Origin: Rhizopus sp. PT2906
Lineage: Eukaryota; Mucoromycota; Mucoromycetes; Mucorales; Rhizopodaceae
Assembly (NCBI GenBank): GCA_025529335.1
Contig: JAMYHX010000412.1
Location: forward strand, 1 to 38,749
DNA length: 38,749 bases
Direction: 5' to 3'
In this document: positions 1 through 12,608 of the stretch, piece by piece
How the letters are laid out: the number at the start of each line of letters is the position of its first letter
Numbering within the stretch: the first letter of the stretch is position 1
Position numbers and translations under genes: made by a program
Notes under the pieces: model-generated
Database searches by the model: none
Seen by the model: the letters and a program-made list of their open reading frames with translations, nothing else
What the model was told of the DNA's origin: nothing

Positions 1-233
1 GCGTTGAAATAAACAAGGGCATGTTAACACATTGAATTGCTCCGAAACAAATAACTTATAGATACAGTAACTGAATATAATATCTTTCTATTGGCTCTTT
101 TTTTTTTCTGTAGCTTAGTCGTGATGCATATTACACTTTTTTTTTTGCCCCGAGGTACGCGCGGACGCACGCGCGCTGACCTTTTCCGCGAAAAAGATGT
201 TACCAAAACAAACAAGCAATAGAAGACGATGAT

Positions 234-1559
234 TTATTCTTGGTTTTTTGTTAGAGAATGCTGCACTTGATAATCATCCGAAAATGGATTAAATGCACTA
301 TTATTATATGAGTCCTATGCTTTTGTAAAAAACTATATTTCTTCAAATTACCTCGGTTGCATAGAAGAAGAGGAGGTAGATGACTCAACCTAGAATTAAG
401 TTTAAATTTTATATTTTTTCTAATATGCCCCCACCCCCTTCTTTATATTTTTAACCCCTTTCCATGGAGTTTTATTTATATTACCTGTGTGGTGCGATGG
501 TTTGTTTGAGAATCAATCATGGCTCGATAAACCATTTGTTGTTCAAGCATAGACTCGTATGTTTTGAAGCAATGATCCAATTCATAAAAGGTATTCAACA
601 TATCCGCTAAAAACATGTGAGTTGGATGTAAAAAGGTATATTCTCATTACTATTTAAATCAGGATCTTGACATGTTTCTAATTGGGCCTTGAGCGCTGTT
701 TGTGCGTGTTTACATTTTGCATAGAATTCCTAAAATTGATGTAAACAAACTGACGTACTCTTTCTATTTCTCTCTTACTTGTATCAACGTGTTTTTCGAA
801 ATATCCTCTTTTGTAGGATCCGTAAATGATAAGGTTTGTGATAGTACCTGCGCACTATTCTTAGCTACTTCGATCATTTCTCGTATATTCATCTAATAAA
901 AATTAATGGTGCCACTAAATATATTAACCTCCTTGTTACCTCTGGTTGCTCTAATGACTGTCGAATACCTCGTCTTGGTATCGTTGCCTGCTTCACAATT
1001 TCCTCCTGTGCCTTGACCAATGCTTCTGTTTTTGATACTCCTTGATATCGCACGATCCAACTGTCCAGGGATTCTGCTAACTTAACCATCACAGTAGGAT
1101 CAATAGACTACACGAAATATTCAATATCTTCTTCCAATGATCATTCAAATACCTTTGAACTCGCAAGTCGACAGAGATCCTCTCCAAACGATTTAGCCGT
1201 CACTTCAGTTTGCATTGTTCTCCAGTCATTTTCAATTAATGCATTCATTATCTTTAAAAAGAGAAATAAACAACATGGAACTTATAGGGTTAATAACTTA
1301 CTTCTAATGATGTCATTTGTATCCTTGGATTGTTATCCATCATCTTCTTTTGTAATAACTTTCTTGCTTCTTTGGCCCCTGTCTTGTTTTGACTCACAAG
1401 TTTGCAGATCTCAAAGACACTTGTCCAATCGACCGTCTCCTCATTCACCGTTTGCTCTAAAGGTAAATGAGCTTCTTGTCTCTTTTCTTTTTTTTTTTTT
1501 TCCAAATTACCAATCCTTGACGTGATTTCACTCGAGCTTTTTTTAGAGAATAAAAACAT
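234..1559 (-). CDS. LSB5: LSB5-like VHS/GAT-domain endocytic adaptor
   Basis: Eight exons on the complement: 1302..1559, 1153..1251, 940..1107, 779..892, 651..729, 485..606, 352..389, 234..297; 942 nt, 313 residues, all introns GT-AG. The N-terminal half (about residues 15-150) reads as a VHS domain. The middle (about 170-275) reads as a GAT three-helix domain, including NTLIQEFYAKC. A serine-rich linker leads to an NPF motif at residues 296-298, the EH-domain ligand that marks Lsb5-type proteins and separates them from GGA adaptors, which have a C-terminal ear. In yeast Lsb5 binds the Las17/WASP machinery and ubiquitin during endocytosis. The last intron (298..351) was chosen because its acceptor at 298-299 gives the NPF frame; without splicing the protein would stop at 348-350. 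The start lies 91 bases after the BLM10 stop. Family assignment is good; the exact orthology to LSB5 is inferred. Confidence 0.75.
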
Positions 1560-1650
1560 TATATTATTATAGAAAAAAAGGGGGAGAACAGAAAAAAAAA
1601 AGAGAATGAGTTATCACATGCACATTTTTATTATTAAGGGTACACACATA

Positions 1651-4600
1651 TTATGCATAGTAAGAAGGTGAGATAAGCATATCACTCAAGACAGACAATT
1701 GGTCTTCACTAAACTTTGTCATATCTTCATGCCAAGTATCTGAATGAGTACGTCTAAAATCTGAAAACGTCTTTCTGACCGTCGCCTATTATATGTATAT
1801 GTAAGATTAAACTCACATCATACAATTCTTGTTTTTACCTGTATTTCAGCAGCTGGATCTGAAATGCAGTCTGCCAACTCGATAAGCACCGAAGGCATCC
1901 ACTCTGGAACTTCATAGGGGAACGCATTAATCAAGCACGACAGTCCAAGGACGCCTGCGTGTTTCTGTAGCACGGCTTCGGCAAAACCAGCAGGCTCCAC
2001 GTTTTTACCCGTCACAGGATCTCGCTTGCGTCGGGGTATCTTGACTTGTATCTTGGCCTCAAACTGTTGTCGAAGCGTTTGAATAGCGTCTCGTTGTGAA
2101 CATCGGACAAGCCCACCCAGAGTAACGGACGCGAGCTGGCGTACCTCGATCTGTGAGTCCAAGAGCATTCGACTGATGATTTGCATGATACGCAGTAACT
2201 GCTCGCTGGACATTGCAAACAGATGCTTAAAGAAAAACACTTGGAGTACAGGTAGCACTCGAATACGGATATGCCAGCTTGTGGATGTCGTCAAGATCGT
2301 CAGGAACTGGTCAATAAGAGTGGGTAGCATACTGGGTGGATATGACGTTTGCGCAATCAGGTTTAATACTCGTGTTGCCATCACTTGTAAGTCTTGATCG
2401 TCATTCATCTCTTGCATGATGAATAATTTGGGCAAAAACGGAATGACGTAAGGCAATGTGCCTGCGAGTCTCCAGTGTGTAAGCGCTTCGTGCAGCCAGC
2501 ATAGAACTAATGTCGATATGAGGCAATCTGTTTTGGTTTCGTTTTTAATCATCTTTACCTGTTTTGCTTGCATGCGCATAATCACTCGATGCCGTGTTGC
2601 CGTCGATCTCTTTGAACCACTGATCTAGCCTTTGAATGATGTATGTCACTCTTGTTTGCTGCTCAGCATTTAGCTCAGCAGCCACATGGCCTACACCGTC
2701 TCCGGCTTTGACATGCATCCTCAACAGCGAGTCCACCGAAGATACACCAGGAACCCATTCGAGTTGAAGGAATTCATAAATGTTGCCACCAATCACTTCT
2801 CGCACCTGCTTATAAGGATGCTGCAGATTGTTGAGGTGTGTAGGAAGCAACCGATCTACCAGGGGCAGTCCACGCCATTGCAGCTTGACCACCATAGCAC
2901 GAATCAGCAACAGTTTACGGGCTTCATTAAATGCTGCATCGGAGGTTGGATCGAGTTCAGACGAAAGGAGGAGATCAATGAGCGGGCGAATGCGTCGTGG
3001 GTCTCGACGGGCCACACAAAACTTAACAAAGCTTTCCCAATACGTCAACGAGTCAGGTGTAATGCCCAAAAAGGCCCTTTGCAATAAGGGCAACAACCAT
3101 TCCCATAAGCGTGCCAATTTACTCGGGTTCCAATGCTTTGTGCCTCGAACAAGCCCCCCAAGGATCTCTGAGGCGGCTCGTTGGGCGTTCTTTTGATCAC
3201 TTGATGCACACAGACTCTCGATGCATGGTCTGGCCGCTTCAAGGGGTAGGTCTTGATACATTTGGAAAATGCTGCTAAACAGTCGGGCATGTGAATCGTT
3301 GAAGCAGTCTTCGGTCTTTTGGTGTGCTTCTTCAGACAGATATTTGCTCATCTTATCCCAGTACTCTGGGCTCGTGAACGCTTCGCCAAATGTAGTGTAC
3401 GCCTCAACTGAATCGGGCTCGATCGTTTCGAATAAGCTCTCATGTGTATTCACCTTGTATGCTGTGTAAGATGTCGGCCAAACGTACCAGCCCACGACAG
3501 TATCATCCACCAAGACACTAGTTTCCATCATGTAAGCCATCTGCTTATATATTATATACCACATACCTCTTATTCACATCGATAGGCTCAAAGGACGCTT
3601 GTAATAGCTGCTGGCTGAGATTGTGCTCGCCTTCTGGTACCTGAATCTCTATCTTTAGAGGGTTACGTAATGCTTTCTTGGTAATAAGCAGATCAGGATT
3701 TCCTGATGCCAAGGTTCTTTGCTTGATATACAACAATAACTGGGTCGTCGTGCTCACACCGATACGTCGCATGGTCGGAAGTTCAGAGAGCGTTGCTTCA
3801 TTAGCAAACCTTGCAAGTGCAGCTGTAGGCTTGACATCCGCTCGTAGTAACACTTCGATAAAATTAGCAGCCATGGTAGCAAATCGCCAATGAACACGTG
3901 AGTCTTGCAAAAAGCCAAGCAAGTGATCGATCAGGCCGGTATAAGCCGATACCTGGAACATGGAGCGTGAGTTCACCTTAGCCTCCAGCTGAGCCACTTT
4001 TGACTCATCCGTGATAGAATAAATCGATTCAAGGATCGACGTGATGTCGCGTGGAGTCAGCACACGGAAGGAGAGAGAATGTACATTTGAGATGTACTCC
4101 ATAAACACCTTACGAATCAGTTCTTGGATCGTCGGTTTGTCTTGGTGCTGCGCGTGGCAGATGGACATGATAAATCCAGGAATGAACTTCCAGTCTCGAA
4201 GGCAAGGTAACAACATAGACTTATGCGTAAAGAGGTAGAGAGCGCCCTTCATGCGGTCGGCCGTCGTTCCTGGCTGAAGTGCGTCCAGTAGGGTAGGAAG
4301 GACAAGACTCTTGGCGCCTCTAAAACACCGTGCTGTTGCTGAAAGTGCTACCTGACTAGGCTTTCGAATATCTGCATAAGAACTCAACGAGAAGTCAAGC
4401 AGATCGTATAAGATCGCATCATGATGTGGTGTCCTCAACCGCCCCATAGCGTTGAGCCTTAATCGCAGCAAATGATGATTGTAAGCTCTTCTGATCAAGA
4501 TATTACGTGGATACTCTTTCTTACACACGGGGATCTTGACCAAATTTTTGGCATAACTATAGCCTGCCTTACTACGTTCAAACTGTGACTTTTCTGCACC

Positions 4601-7600
4601 TCGTTCCGACAGATATGCACGAGCTATTTTTATCCAAATCTTGATACTCTCCACGTCATCTTCTCTCTTGGTCTTGAAAAAGCCGGCAAGGGCGTGAATC
4701 AACTCGCCAGCAGATTTTCGAAATTGTCTAGCCTGCTTTGTTCGAGGGTCCTGAGGATCTGTAAATACATAACCCACTTCGAGTCGTTTAGCGATATACT
4801 GCTGATGATCCTCATCATCATCATCATCACAATTCATATCGTCTGGCTCTATTTCAATCATCTCTTCTTCGTCCAAGCCATCATCTGCGACCATGGTAGC
4901 ACTGCCCATCAGACAGTTTCGCATCACAGCCAACAGACGACAAAGCTCGTTACTTTGCTCGTGCGTATTCACCTCTGGTGCGGTCTTTATGATTTCTGAC
5001 AGTCGTTCAACGGTCGGTGTCCAACAGTGAAAGAGGTACTCTAGTGCAAAGTCCTTCTCTGCTTCTGAAGGCACATGCCACTGTATATCAAGACAGGCAG
5101 GGTCTCCCGATTGACCCCAGGTCTCATGTGCGTGCATGTCCATAAACTCAGAGTCGTTCCACTGTGAAGGTTTCAAGCTCTTGAACTCAGTTGGGTAAAG
5201 TTGCAACAGGGTGAACAATACGTTGCGGATCAATTTACCGGTCCACATGATGCCACGGCGAGTGCGGCAATGTTGCAGCATCAGGTCAGTCACTTGGATC
5301 AGTTCTTGTTTGTAGTTCAAGACCTCAGCTCCTAAATTGGAAACCACTGAAAATAGAATATTCTGGTACCAGTGCAACGTCGAATCGGATTGTACAAGGT
5401 TAGACGATGCAGCATGGCTCACGGTCGATGACGCACCGTGCTCTAGTTCCGTCTTGATCTGATCAATGCACAGCGGAATCAATGCCTTGGCTGCCTTCTT
5501 TGGATTCAAGCTCGATGTCAGGTCGCACAATAACCCAACAGCTCGAGTCGCATTGGGTAGCACCCTGTCATTCACAAACTCGACGATCAGACGCAGCGCC
5601 AGATCGTATAACTGGTCAGATAATTGACCAAACACCACGTCACAGGTATGAAGCACAATCTGAGTAAGCCCTGATTCCATCGTATGCAAGGCACTACTGC
5701 TACCTTGCTTCTTTCTATTCTCTTGTGGCAAATTCTCAAAGATGGTAAATACACGATTTATAAACTTGGCCAGCCACTCCTCAAATTGCGCTGTCGATGT
5801 CTTGATGAGATAATCTTCAGTCTCCTTTGAAAATTCCCCAAATGGGTTTTCGATATCCTCTTGCTCTGATGGTGAAAAATCGCCTAGCTGATGCGTCATG
5901 TCTCGAATAGGTACTGTCATGAGTGCACTGGATATAAACATGAGCGAAGAGAGTGCCTTGATGGGATCATTCATGTCAATACCCGGAATGGCTAGATGTA
6001 AGAGAGGCAGTAGGTGTTTACCGCCTGCGGGGTACACTTGACGAGAGAACAAGGGTCGAGCGACATCAATTAGAATACAAAGTGCGCTTGTCGTTCGATG
6101 TGTCTCTGTGAGTGTTTCAAGTGATGGATAGATGCGTTCCAAAAGGCCAGGGATGATCAGCGATGGTTCCAGCCATGCAAGATATCGAAGTGACGCGATA
6201 CTGGCCGATAACACAAACTGATCTTTACCAAACATACTGAGGTAAATGACAGGTCGTAAGATCAACACAAATTGTTTCCTCAATTCTACCGTCAATCGTC
6301 TTTCCTGGGGTGTCTCGCAATCCTCCTCTTGTTCCTCTCTCCATCGCTTCAGAAACTCATGTGACAGGTGTCGAGCAAACTGTGTTAGCAGGTAGGCCCA
6401 TGATCCATGGTTCGACGGGTGATAATAAAGTTCTGTTGCCTGAATAAGTTCTGATAGTAATGACAGTGTATAGCTGTTGTTGCTTTCGTCTGGTATGATG
6501 GTATATACAATGAAACGAGCCAATGCTTTGAATTTTTCCTACATGCCTTTTAGACACTATTATTTTTTTTTTGGAAGGCTAACACTTACAGGCTTCTTTC
6601 GAAGAAGTAACGCACTTCCTGCTCTTGCATCCACCCTAATGCCTGCTGATCCATAACCAGTCGTGGTTCCTCCTGATGCACCTCCGGCTGAACTTGATCC
6701 GTCACTACGTGTGCCGACGGGTAAATTCATCATCTTCAACCCGGTAGTGAATATCATTTGTATCTGCTGTCTTGTAAATAACCCCACTTCTGATGTACCA
6801 TAATTTAAATTTGATTCTGCAATACGAGACATGAGATGAGTGAACTGTGCATCATATGCAGCTGAACATGTCAGTGTAGACCAGAGCGAAAATAAGGTGG
6901 GCAGATACACATCTGGACTGATCGACTGTCTTGGCTGATACTCGACAGGTAAGAATAAGGTGAGATATCCTTGAGCTAAGAGGGCGTCTGCTACTGAATG
7001 CATACTGAATTTAGGGAGGAATTCGGCTAGGATCTCTTTGGCTGCGTTTGATGAAAAGTATCGCTGCGCTAATTCTGCTAGTTTTAATACAGAAGACATC
7101 ATTTTCCTATTGAATATGTATAAGTTGCGTGAAATGATAAAGAATGCATGCTATTACGATTCGCTTATGAGTGTCTTTTCTCTTGTCTTTGGAAAGAGTG
7201 TTTCATGTATCAACTCATAGAGTGGTCGCCAATCCAATTGTAAATCCTCTGGTTCTAACTTCTTTTTGTTTCTATTTGTTAGAAATAAGTATAACAGGAT
7301 ACTAGATATAATATGAATCTAACCTAATGAGTCGGACGCAATTCGTTGACCATAATTCAATAAGAGCTGGGTCCATGCCTGGCATAATTGTCATTTCATA
7401 CAACAGTTTAGCCAGTCTTGCTCTTGTCTGTCTCGGTAAGGCATGTTTCATATCCAAATAACTTTAAACATGGTTAGGTTGATGTATATGTATTTATTTA
7501 TTTTTTTTACCTTGTCAGTCGTCTAACCCAAGCTACTGCGCCAGGAGCAAAATCCTTTGCTTTGACACATATAACCAAATTTTCACATATTTCCTTTAAC

Positions 7601-7701
7601 CATTCTTCTGCTTCTCCACCCAATAGATTTGCATAAGGTAAGCTTTGTGAATAATGCATGGTGTGATGTTGATCATCTTCAATAACAGAAGACGGTATCA
7701 T
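1651..7701 (-). CDS. BLM10: Proteasome activator Blm10/PSME4 (PA200)
   Basis: Eight exons on the complement: 7511..7701, 7324..7461, 7158..7271, 6590..7106, 3567..6538, 2559..3517, 1839..2506, 1651..1785; 5694 nt, 1897 residues, within the family range (about 1840 in human, 2140 in yeast). It is a HEAT-repeat solenoid that caps the 20S proteasome. The decisive feature is the C-terminus PSYYA, the HbYX-like tail (penultimate Tyr) that docks into the alpha-ring pocket and opens the gate. An Asp-rich loop (DDDDDE) sits before a conserved-looking GYVFTDPQDP block. The exon-5/6 intron is modelled as 49 nt (3518..3566) and the exon-6/7 intron as 52 nt (2507..2558). For the latter, an acceptor at 2528-2529 would also keep the frame but would give an intron of only 31 nt. 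It is divergent from CDC42 across 274 bases. Confidence 0.92.
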
Positions 7702-7975
7702 TTTTTATAATAATAATAAAAAAAAAGAGAGAAAAAGAAAAAAAGGAAATGACGCGTCCCCTTTCGCTGTCTTGTATCTCCCCCAAAAATATTTTTATGC
7801 AAGTTTGAATGGAAAGTATTACGTAATAAACATCCACCATTGACATATAAACACTGATATTCCCTTAAATCATTTAAGTGTATACATATATTTTTTGATT
7901 CTCCTAAAAAAAAAAAATAAACATTCTGTTACATTTTTTTCCCTTTTTTTATTTTTTTATTCATATTTAAACAGA

Positions 7976-8714
7976 ATGCAGACAATTAAATGTGTTGTCG
8001 TTGGAGATGGTGCAGTTGGTAAAGTGAGTATCTTCTTATTCTCTCTTGTCAATGTATATAACACTATGTAGACTTGTCTTTTGATATCATATACAACAAA
8101 CAAGTTTCCTTCAGAATATGTTCCTACTGTAAGTGGAATTAGTAATGTACAATAACCCTCTCAATCTAATAAGATTAGGTATTTGATAACTATGCTGTCA
8201 CTGTCATGATTGGTAGATATATATATATATATATGTAGATACATACATAAAATAGACACTTACACATGCTTATTTAGGAGAGGAACCATACACACTTGGA
8301 TTATTTGATACAGCAGGTCAGGAGGACTATGACCGTCTTCGTCCACTTTCATATCCTCAAACTGACGTCTTCCTCGTCTGTTTCTCAGTCACTTCACCAG
8401 CATCATTTGAAAATGTAAGAGAGAAATGGTTTCCTGAAGTTCACCATCACTGCCCTGGTGTACCTTGCCTGATCGTTGGTACACAAGTCGATTTACGTGA
8501 TGATCCTGCTGTTATTGAAAAATTAGCTAGACAGAGACAACAGCCTATCAGTTATGAAGCAGGCGAAAGATTGGCTAAAGATTTAGGGGCAGTCAAATAC
8601 GTCGAATGTTCAGCTCTCACTCAGAAAGGTTTGAAGAATGTTTTTGATGAAGCTATTGTCGCAGCACTAGAACCTCCGGTTTCAAAAAAACCTAAAAAAT
8701 GCTTCCTTTTGTAA
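7976..8714 (+). CDS. CDC42: Rho-family GTPase Cdc42
   Basis: Exons 7976..8023, 8072..8128, 8179..8212, 8278..8714; 576 nt, 191 residues, exactly the usual Cdc42 length. Visible motifs: P-loop GDGAVGKT (10-17), switch I with YVPTVFDNY, DTAGQ (57-61), the Rho variant TQVD in place of NKxD (115-118), the SAL motif, and a C-terminal polybasic stretch before the prenylation box CFLL (188-191). Cdc42 is the polarity switch that recruits formins, PAK kinases and the exocyst to growing hyphal tips; EXO84 is encoded 14 kb away in this window. The third exon is only 34 nt and the intron after it contains a TA-dinucleotide tract. A long CT-rich tract follows the stop and separates it from the convergent PPG1 gene. 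Confidence 0.97.
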
Positions 8715-8835
8715 TACCCCTTGATCTAACCCTTTCCTTCCCCTTTCTTTCTTCTCTCTTTCTTTTTTTTCTTTTTCTTTCTTTCTCTCTCTTTCTCTTT
8801 ATTTTAATAAGTAATATAATGAATCATTTTTGTTT

Positions 8836-10191
8836 TTAAAGGAAATATTGGCTGCCCGGACCAGCCGTTAATGTGTTTTCACCTTGTATGTCATTTTCCA
8901 GGAATATCTTATAGTCGCTCGGCATGATCTTTCTATTTTCTTCAGGCACTTTAAGGATAGCTGCCTTATTACCACATCGATAACAATAGTTGGGTGCTGA
9001 CCAAAGTGTCACTAGATTTTTCTCTAAAAATGGATAGTTGTAACCTTCATCCACTAATTGATGACTTCGTACTATCAAGTCTATTTTATTATTGTGGCAA
9101 AACTACATATATACAAGGTTGAGTATCATGTGTTTATATAAATATATAACTTTCTTACCGCTGTCGTAGGTAGTGGACCAAATAAGTAACCTCCTCCTCT
9201 AGGACTAATTGTCCATGTTTCTACTTGAACCTCAGGGTCAGACCATAATAGATCTAAATATAATTAATAAAAGAGCCTTTTTGATCAAGCAAAAAAAACT
9301 TACCACAGTGTCCACCACTTTGAGGTAATTCCTGCATTCTGAATAATGTACTGTTTTATCATGTTATAAACTCATCTTTGAGGGGAAGTATGTTTTTTGT
9401 TTTTTACCGAATGGAATCAATCGAAGGTAGTTCCGGTGATAATCCTCCGTGCACACAAAATACAGATCCATCAATGATCTATCAAAAGATTTTATATATT
9501 GTTGTCATGACTATGATCAACAACTTACTGCTGCCAAAGGTAAATAATCAAACACCATACAACACCATTCCCATACTTTTGAATTCTGATACTTTGCCAT
9601 ACATTCATCTAATAGACAATGAGTTCCGTGTTATCAAAAATAATATATACATACCATAAAACCCATAGACACGAGTGACGTTTCGACTTTCATGATTTCC
9701 TCTTATCAACGTAATACGTTCTGGGTATCTATGTATTAAATAAATAAATATGAACCATCAACAACAAATCAAGACTTACTTGACTTTATATAATAAAAGT
9801 AACGTAAGTGTCTCGAGTGAATATCTTCCACGATCAACAAAATCTCCCTTTTTTTTTCTTTCTGTATAAGTGGTTCTATAGCATTTTCCCTAATAATCCT
9901 TCTTTACCATAAATATATAGGATGTCTCCGGTAGACTACCCCCCACTTCGAATATTTTAAGTAAATCATAAAACTGTCCATGAATATCGCCACAGAGAGT
10001 CACTGGTGCGTTGACTGGAACAACAGTTGATTCTTCTGCAAGAATCTCTTTCAACTTGAAGACATTAATATAATCATCTTTCATCTCTCCTTCTTTTTCA
10101 TTTATTTTACTTTATTGCATAGTTTTCTCATGTCGCTTTCCGGTAAATATTTGCATTTCTTTATTGATTCAATGCAGGCATCAATATCCAT
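8836..10191 (-). CDS. PPG1: PP2A-like Ser/Thr protein phosphatase, PPG1 type
   Basis: Nine exons on the complement: 10111..10191, 9908..10054, 9780..9847, 9655..9728, 9529..9608, 9408..9478, 9304..9350, 9159..9253, 8836..9102; 930 nt, 309 residues. All metal-binding motifs of PPP phosphatases are present: GDIHG (49-53), GDFVDRG (77-83), RGNHE (108-112), and later the HGG, SPRG and SAPNYCYRCGN blocks. The C-terminus ends YFL, the tail that is carboxymethylated in PP2A-type enzymes. The N-terminus (MDIDACIESIKKCKYLPE) and the block VVPVNAPVTLCGDIHG look closer to fungal PPG1 than to SIT4/PP6 or the PP2A catalytic subunit; that subfamily choice is from memory of the alignments. In fungi PPG1 acts with a STRIPAK-like complex. 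The gene is unusually intron-rich compared with its neighbours: eight introns in about 1.36 kb. Confidence 0.85.
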
Positions 10192-12608
10192 TTTATACAA
10201 GAAATAAAGAAAGAAAAAAAAAAAGAGTTCAAAATAAAATAAGCTTTAAACCATATTTGGTTCGTGAGGCTAGAAAATATTCAATATTCCCTTGTTTTCA
10301 TATAAAACAATTGTATCAACTGCCTCCACAAAACAGAAATCATGTCCTTGGGTATATAAGCTTTGGTTTTTTTTTTTTCTTTTTCACCTTGCTTTTAGAA
10401 AAAGCAGTAAAAGCTTATGTTCGGATCCCTTCCTTATTAGGCATGGGCCCTCAGAATACAGTGTGTAGACAAGCGGCTTTGGAAGTTGTCTGATTTTACA
10501 TGGTGCAGCTTTCCTTATGAGTCTATGATGTAGTCTTTTTTCATAAAGTCTATGTTTTATAATCTATGGAGTGCTTTCTTTAGGCACTCTTTTGAAATGA
10601 TCCACACTACACATGGATTAAAGTCGCGCTGATAACATTTATGCACATTCAAAGAACGATGCCCTTTTACGCGCCTTTTTTTTTTTAATAACCTGTTGTG
10701 TATCAGATGTTACTGCTAACAAAAAAAAAGCCTATATAAGCATATCTGTTTCTTTAAGCAGTAATTTGTTACTTACTTTTTAAAAAAGTGGATCTACAAA
10801 AGGTGATCAAAGGCTGTAATATCATCCATTCGTTCATTAGTGTGATATTAACTACCATTTCCTTTTCATAACAATACATGAAATATCCTTAGACTTGACC
10901 TCAAAATGATATTCCTTTTTTACACTGTATCTCCACGATATCATTTGAAAAAAGTCAATACTCCAGTGCTACGAACAGAATATGCCAAGTTTCATATCAA
11001 CGACACTATTGTCCAGTCTGATAATACATTCAATCTACTGAGAGAGAGCCAAGGATGCTATTTGTGCAGTGTTGATAAATCTCGTGAATAGTATACTCAA
11101 CTCATTAGTTCCAATATGAGAGGATACTGGAAACGCAACAGAAACATAAGCGTGACAGAAAGTGACCTAAAACTCATTGAATCTCTTCTTTTGTCGCTTA
11201 CAATATCAAGCTATTTCGAATATTAGTAAACATGCTAATGCCAATAGCTCACAGAAAGTGTAAATGGCTTCACATCTGGACACGGAGAGGTATTTTCCCG
11301 GAAACGTTTGTGGTGTAAAATGAGATACCGCTCTTCAGAAAGGTACACATATATGCATTCGAATCCAATCAATGACTATATTTTATGCCTCTTTCACCCC
11401 TTTGATCAAGCAAGCTTTAAGTGATATCGTATGTTTATATGCAATGTTCAATCTGTATTCACATCTATTGAACACAATAAGACATTGTAATGATCAAAAG
11501 TTGCATAATTATTCGAATTGTATTACCTATGGATATATATATATATACAAGTCCCCGCCTTTCTGTTAAGTATTATCATGATGCACCCCATCCCTCTCAC
11601 ACCTCTACCATCAGCATTGACATAACCAATATTGTACAACCTTACTTTAATCCAGAATTTCATGAGGTTTCAGTTTCTAGAATCATATGAATAATACAAG
11701 ACGACTCGGACCAAATGGACCTTCATATACGGTTTTACATTAATCTATAACCCAATATAAGATATACCTTGGAATGATTGGATGGTACTTTACGGAACAT
11801 GATTCAATCCAATGAATTGTAACCCTTTCGTTCCCTTGAGCGACCGCATCTCAATTTCCATGACTAACCTTCATTTACACAGCATGATCATTCGTTGGGA
11901 ATAATGCTGTTTATAGACTACCATTATAATCTACCATATCTACCATATCTACCAATGATCCCATCCAATATAATGTGTGTCAAGTCTTGCCTTGCAACAT
12001 TAGAAAGGTGATCTTGGAGCAAAAAATAACGCAATGCGTCGTTGGTTGACAATAATAAACGAATGATTGGAGTCTCCTATAACTTGTTTATTATTCCTCT
12101 CTAATTTGTAAGCTTTTTCTATATAAAGAGAGCAAAAAGAGCGGGATATCCCAGAGCATCTTTGACTCGATGCATATATGTGTACTACTACACAATTGAT
12201 CTCATATATTGTATCACTATTATAATAAAAAATAAGCAGCCTGCTTTATACCATGAATGGAGCAAAAAATAAGAGGAAACTTTAACTATGCTTTGTTTGC
12301 AAAGGAAACGTTTGTTTTAACCATTACAATGGAATGCATCTACATCTTCCCTCGGACATAAGAAGCAAAGGCGGAGAAAGCTCATGGTAGCTTATGAATT
12401 CTAAGACAAATATACCTCTGGTACAACGTTGCATTTCACTAGAAAACTCTTTCACTCCTTTTTGGGAAATTACTCTTCCCGTCTTTTTCAGGTCCAAAAG
12501 AGAGAGATGGTACAAGGGAACGAGTCAATTCAAAAGCGCGTATATAAAAGCAAAGATGATTTCCCTGCCAAAGATTTCAAAAAAAAAAAATTTAAACAAC
12601 CTTCACAA
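10192..12608. other. 2.4 kb intergenic region, no supported gene
   Basis: Neither strand gives a reading frame that I can extend by plausible splicing into a recognisable protein. Short open frames at 10164..10493, 10906..11091 and 11372..11690 have no similarity that I can name, and the first runs through homopolymer tracts. Local structure seen: a small inverted repeat GAGTGC/GCACTC (10569-10574 and 10584-10589), a 9-base tandem repeat CTACCATAT (two full copies and one imperfect copy from 11931), and a second TATATAAAG box at about 12121. A non-coding RNA or long regulatory region for the mannanase gene is possible but not shown. Confidence 0.5.
12541..12548 (+). promoter_or_regulatory. 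TATA box of the GH134 gene
   Basis: TATATAAA, 60 bases before the ATG at 12609. It is a canonical TATA element at a distance that fits a short 5' leader, in keeping with a strongly and conditionally expressed secreted enzyme. The leader between box and ATG is A-rich (AAAAAAAAAA at about 12580). Confidence 0.6.

Noticed and set aside
2507..2558. A 31-nt intron (2528..2558) in BLM10.
   Set aside because: A second acceptor 21 bases further on gives the same frame and a 52-nt intron, which matches the usual size in this window.
8735..8800. The CT-rich tract between CDC42 and PPG1 as a functional element.
   Set aside because: It is simple low-complexity sequence between two convergent genes; nothing beyond a role in 3' UTRs is suggested.
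10164..11690. Short open frames in the 2.4 kb spacer.
   Set aside because: They cross homopolymer runs, have no partner exons in phase and no recognisable motifs.
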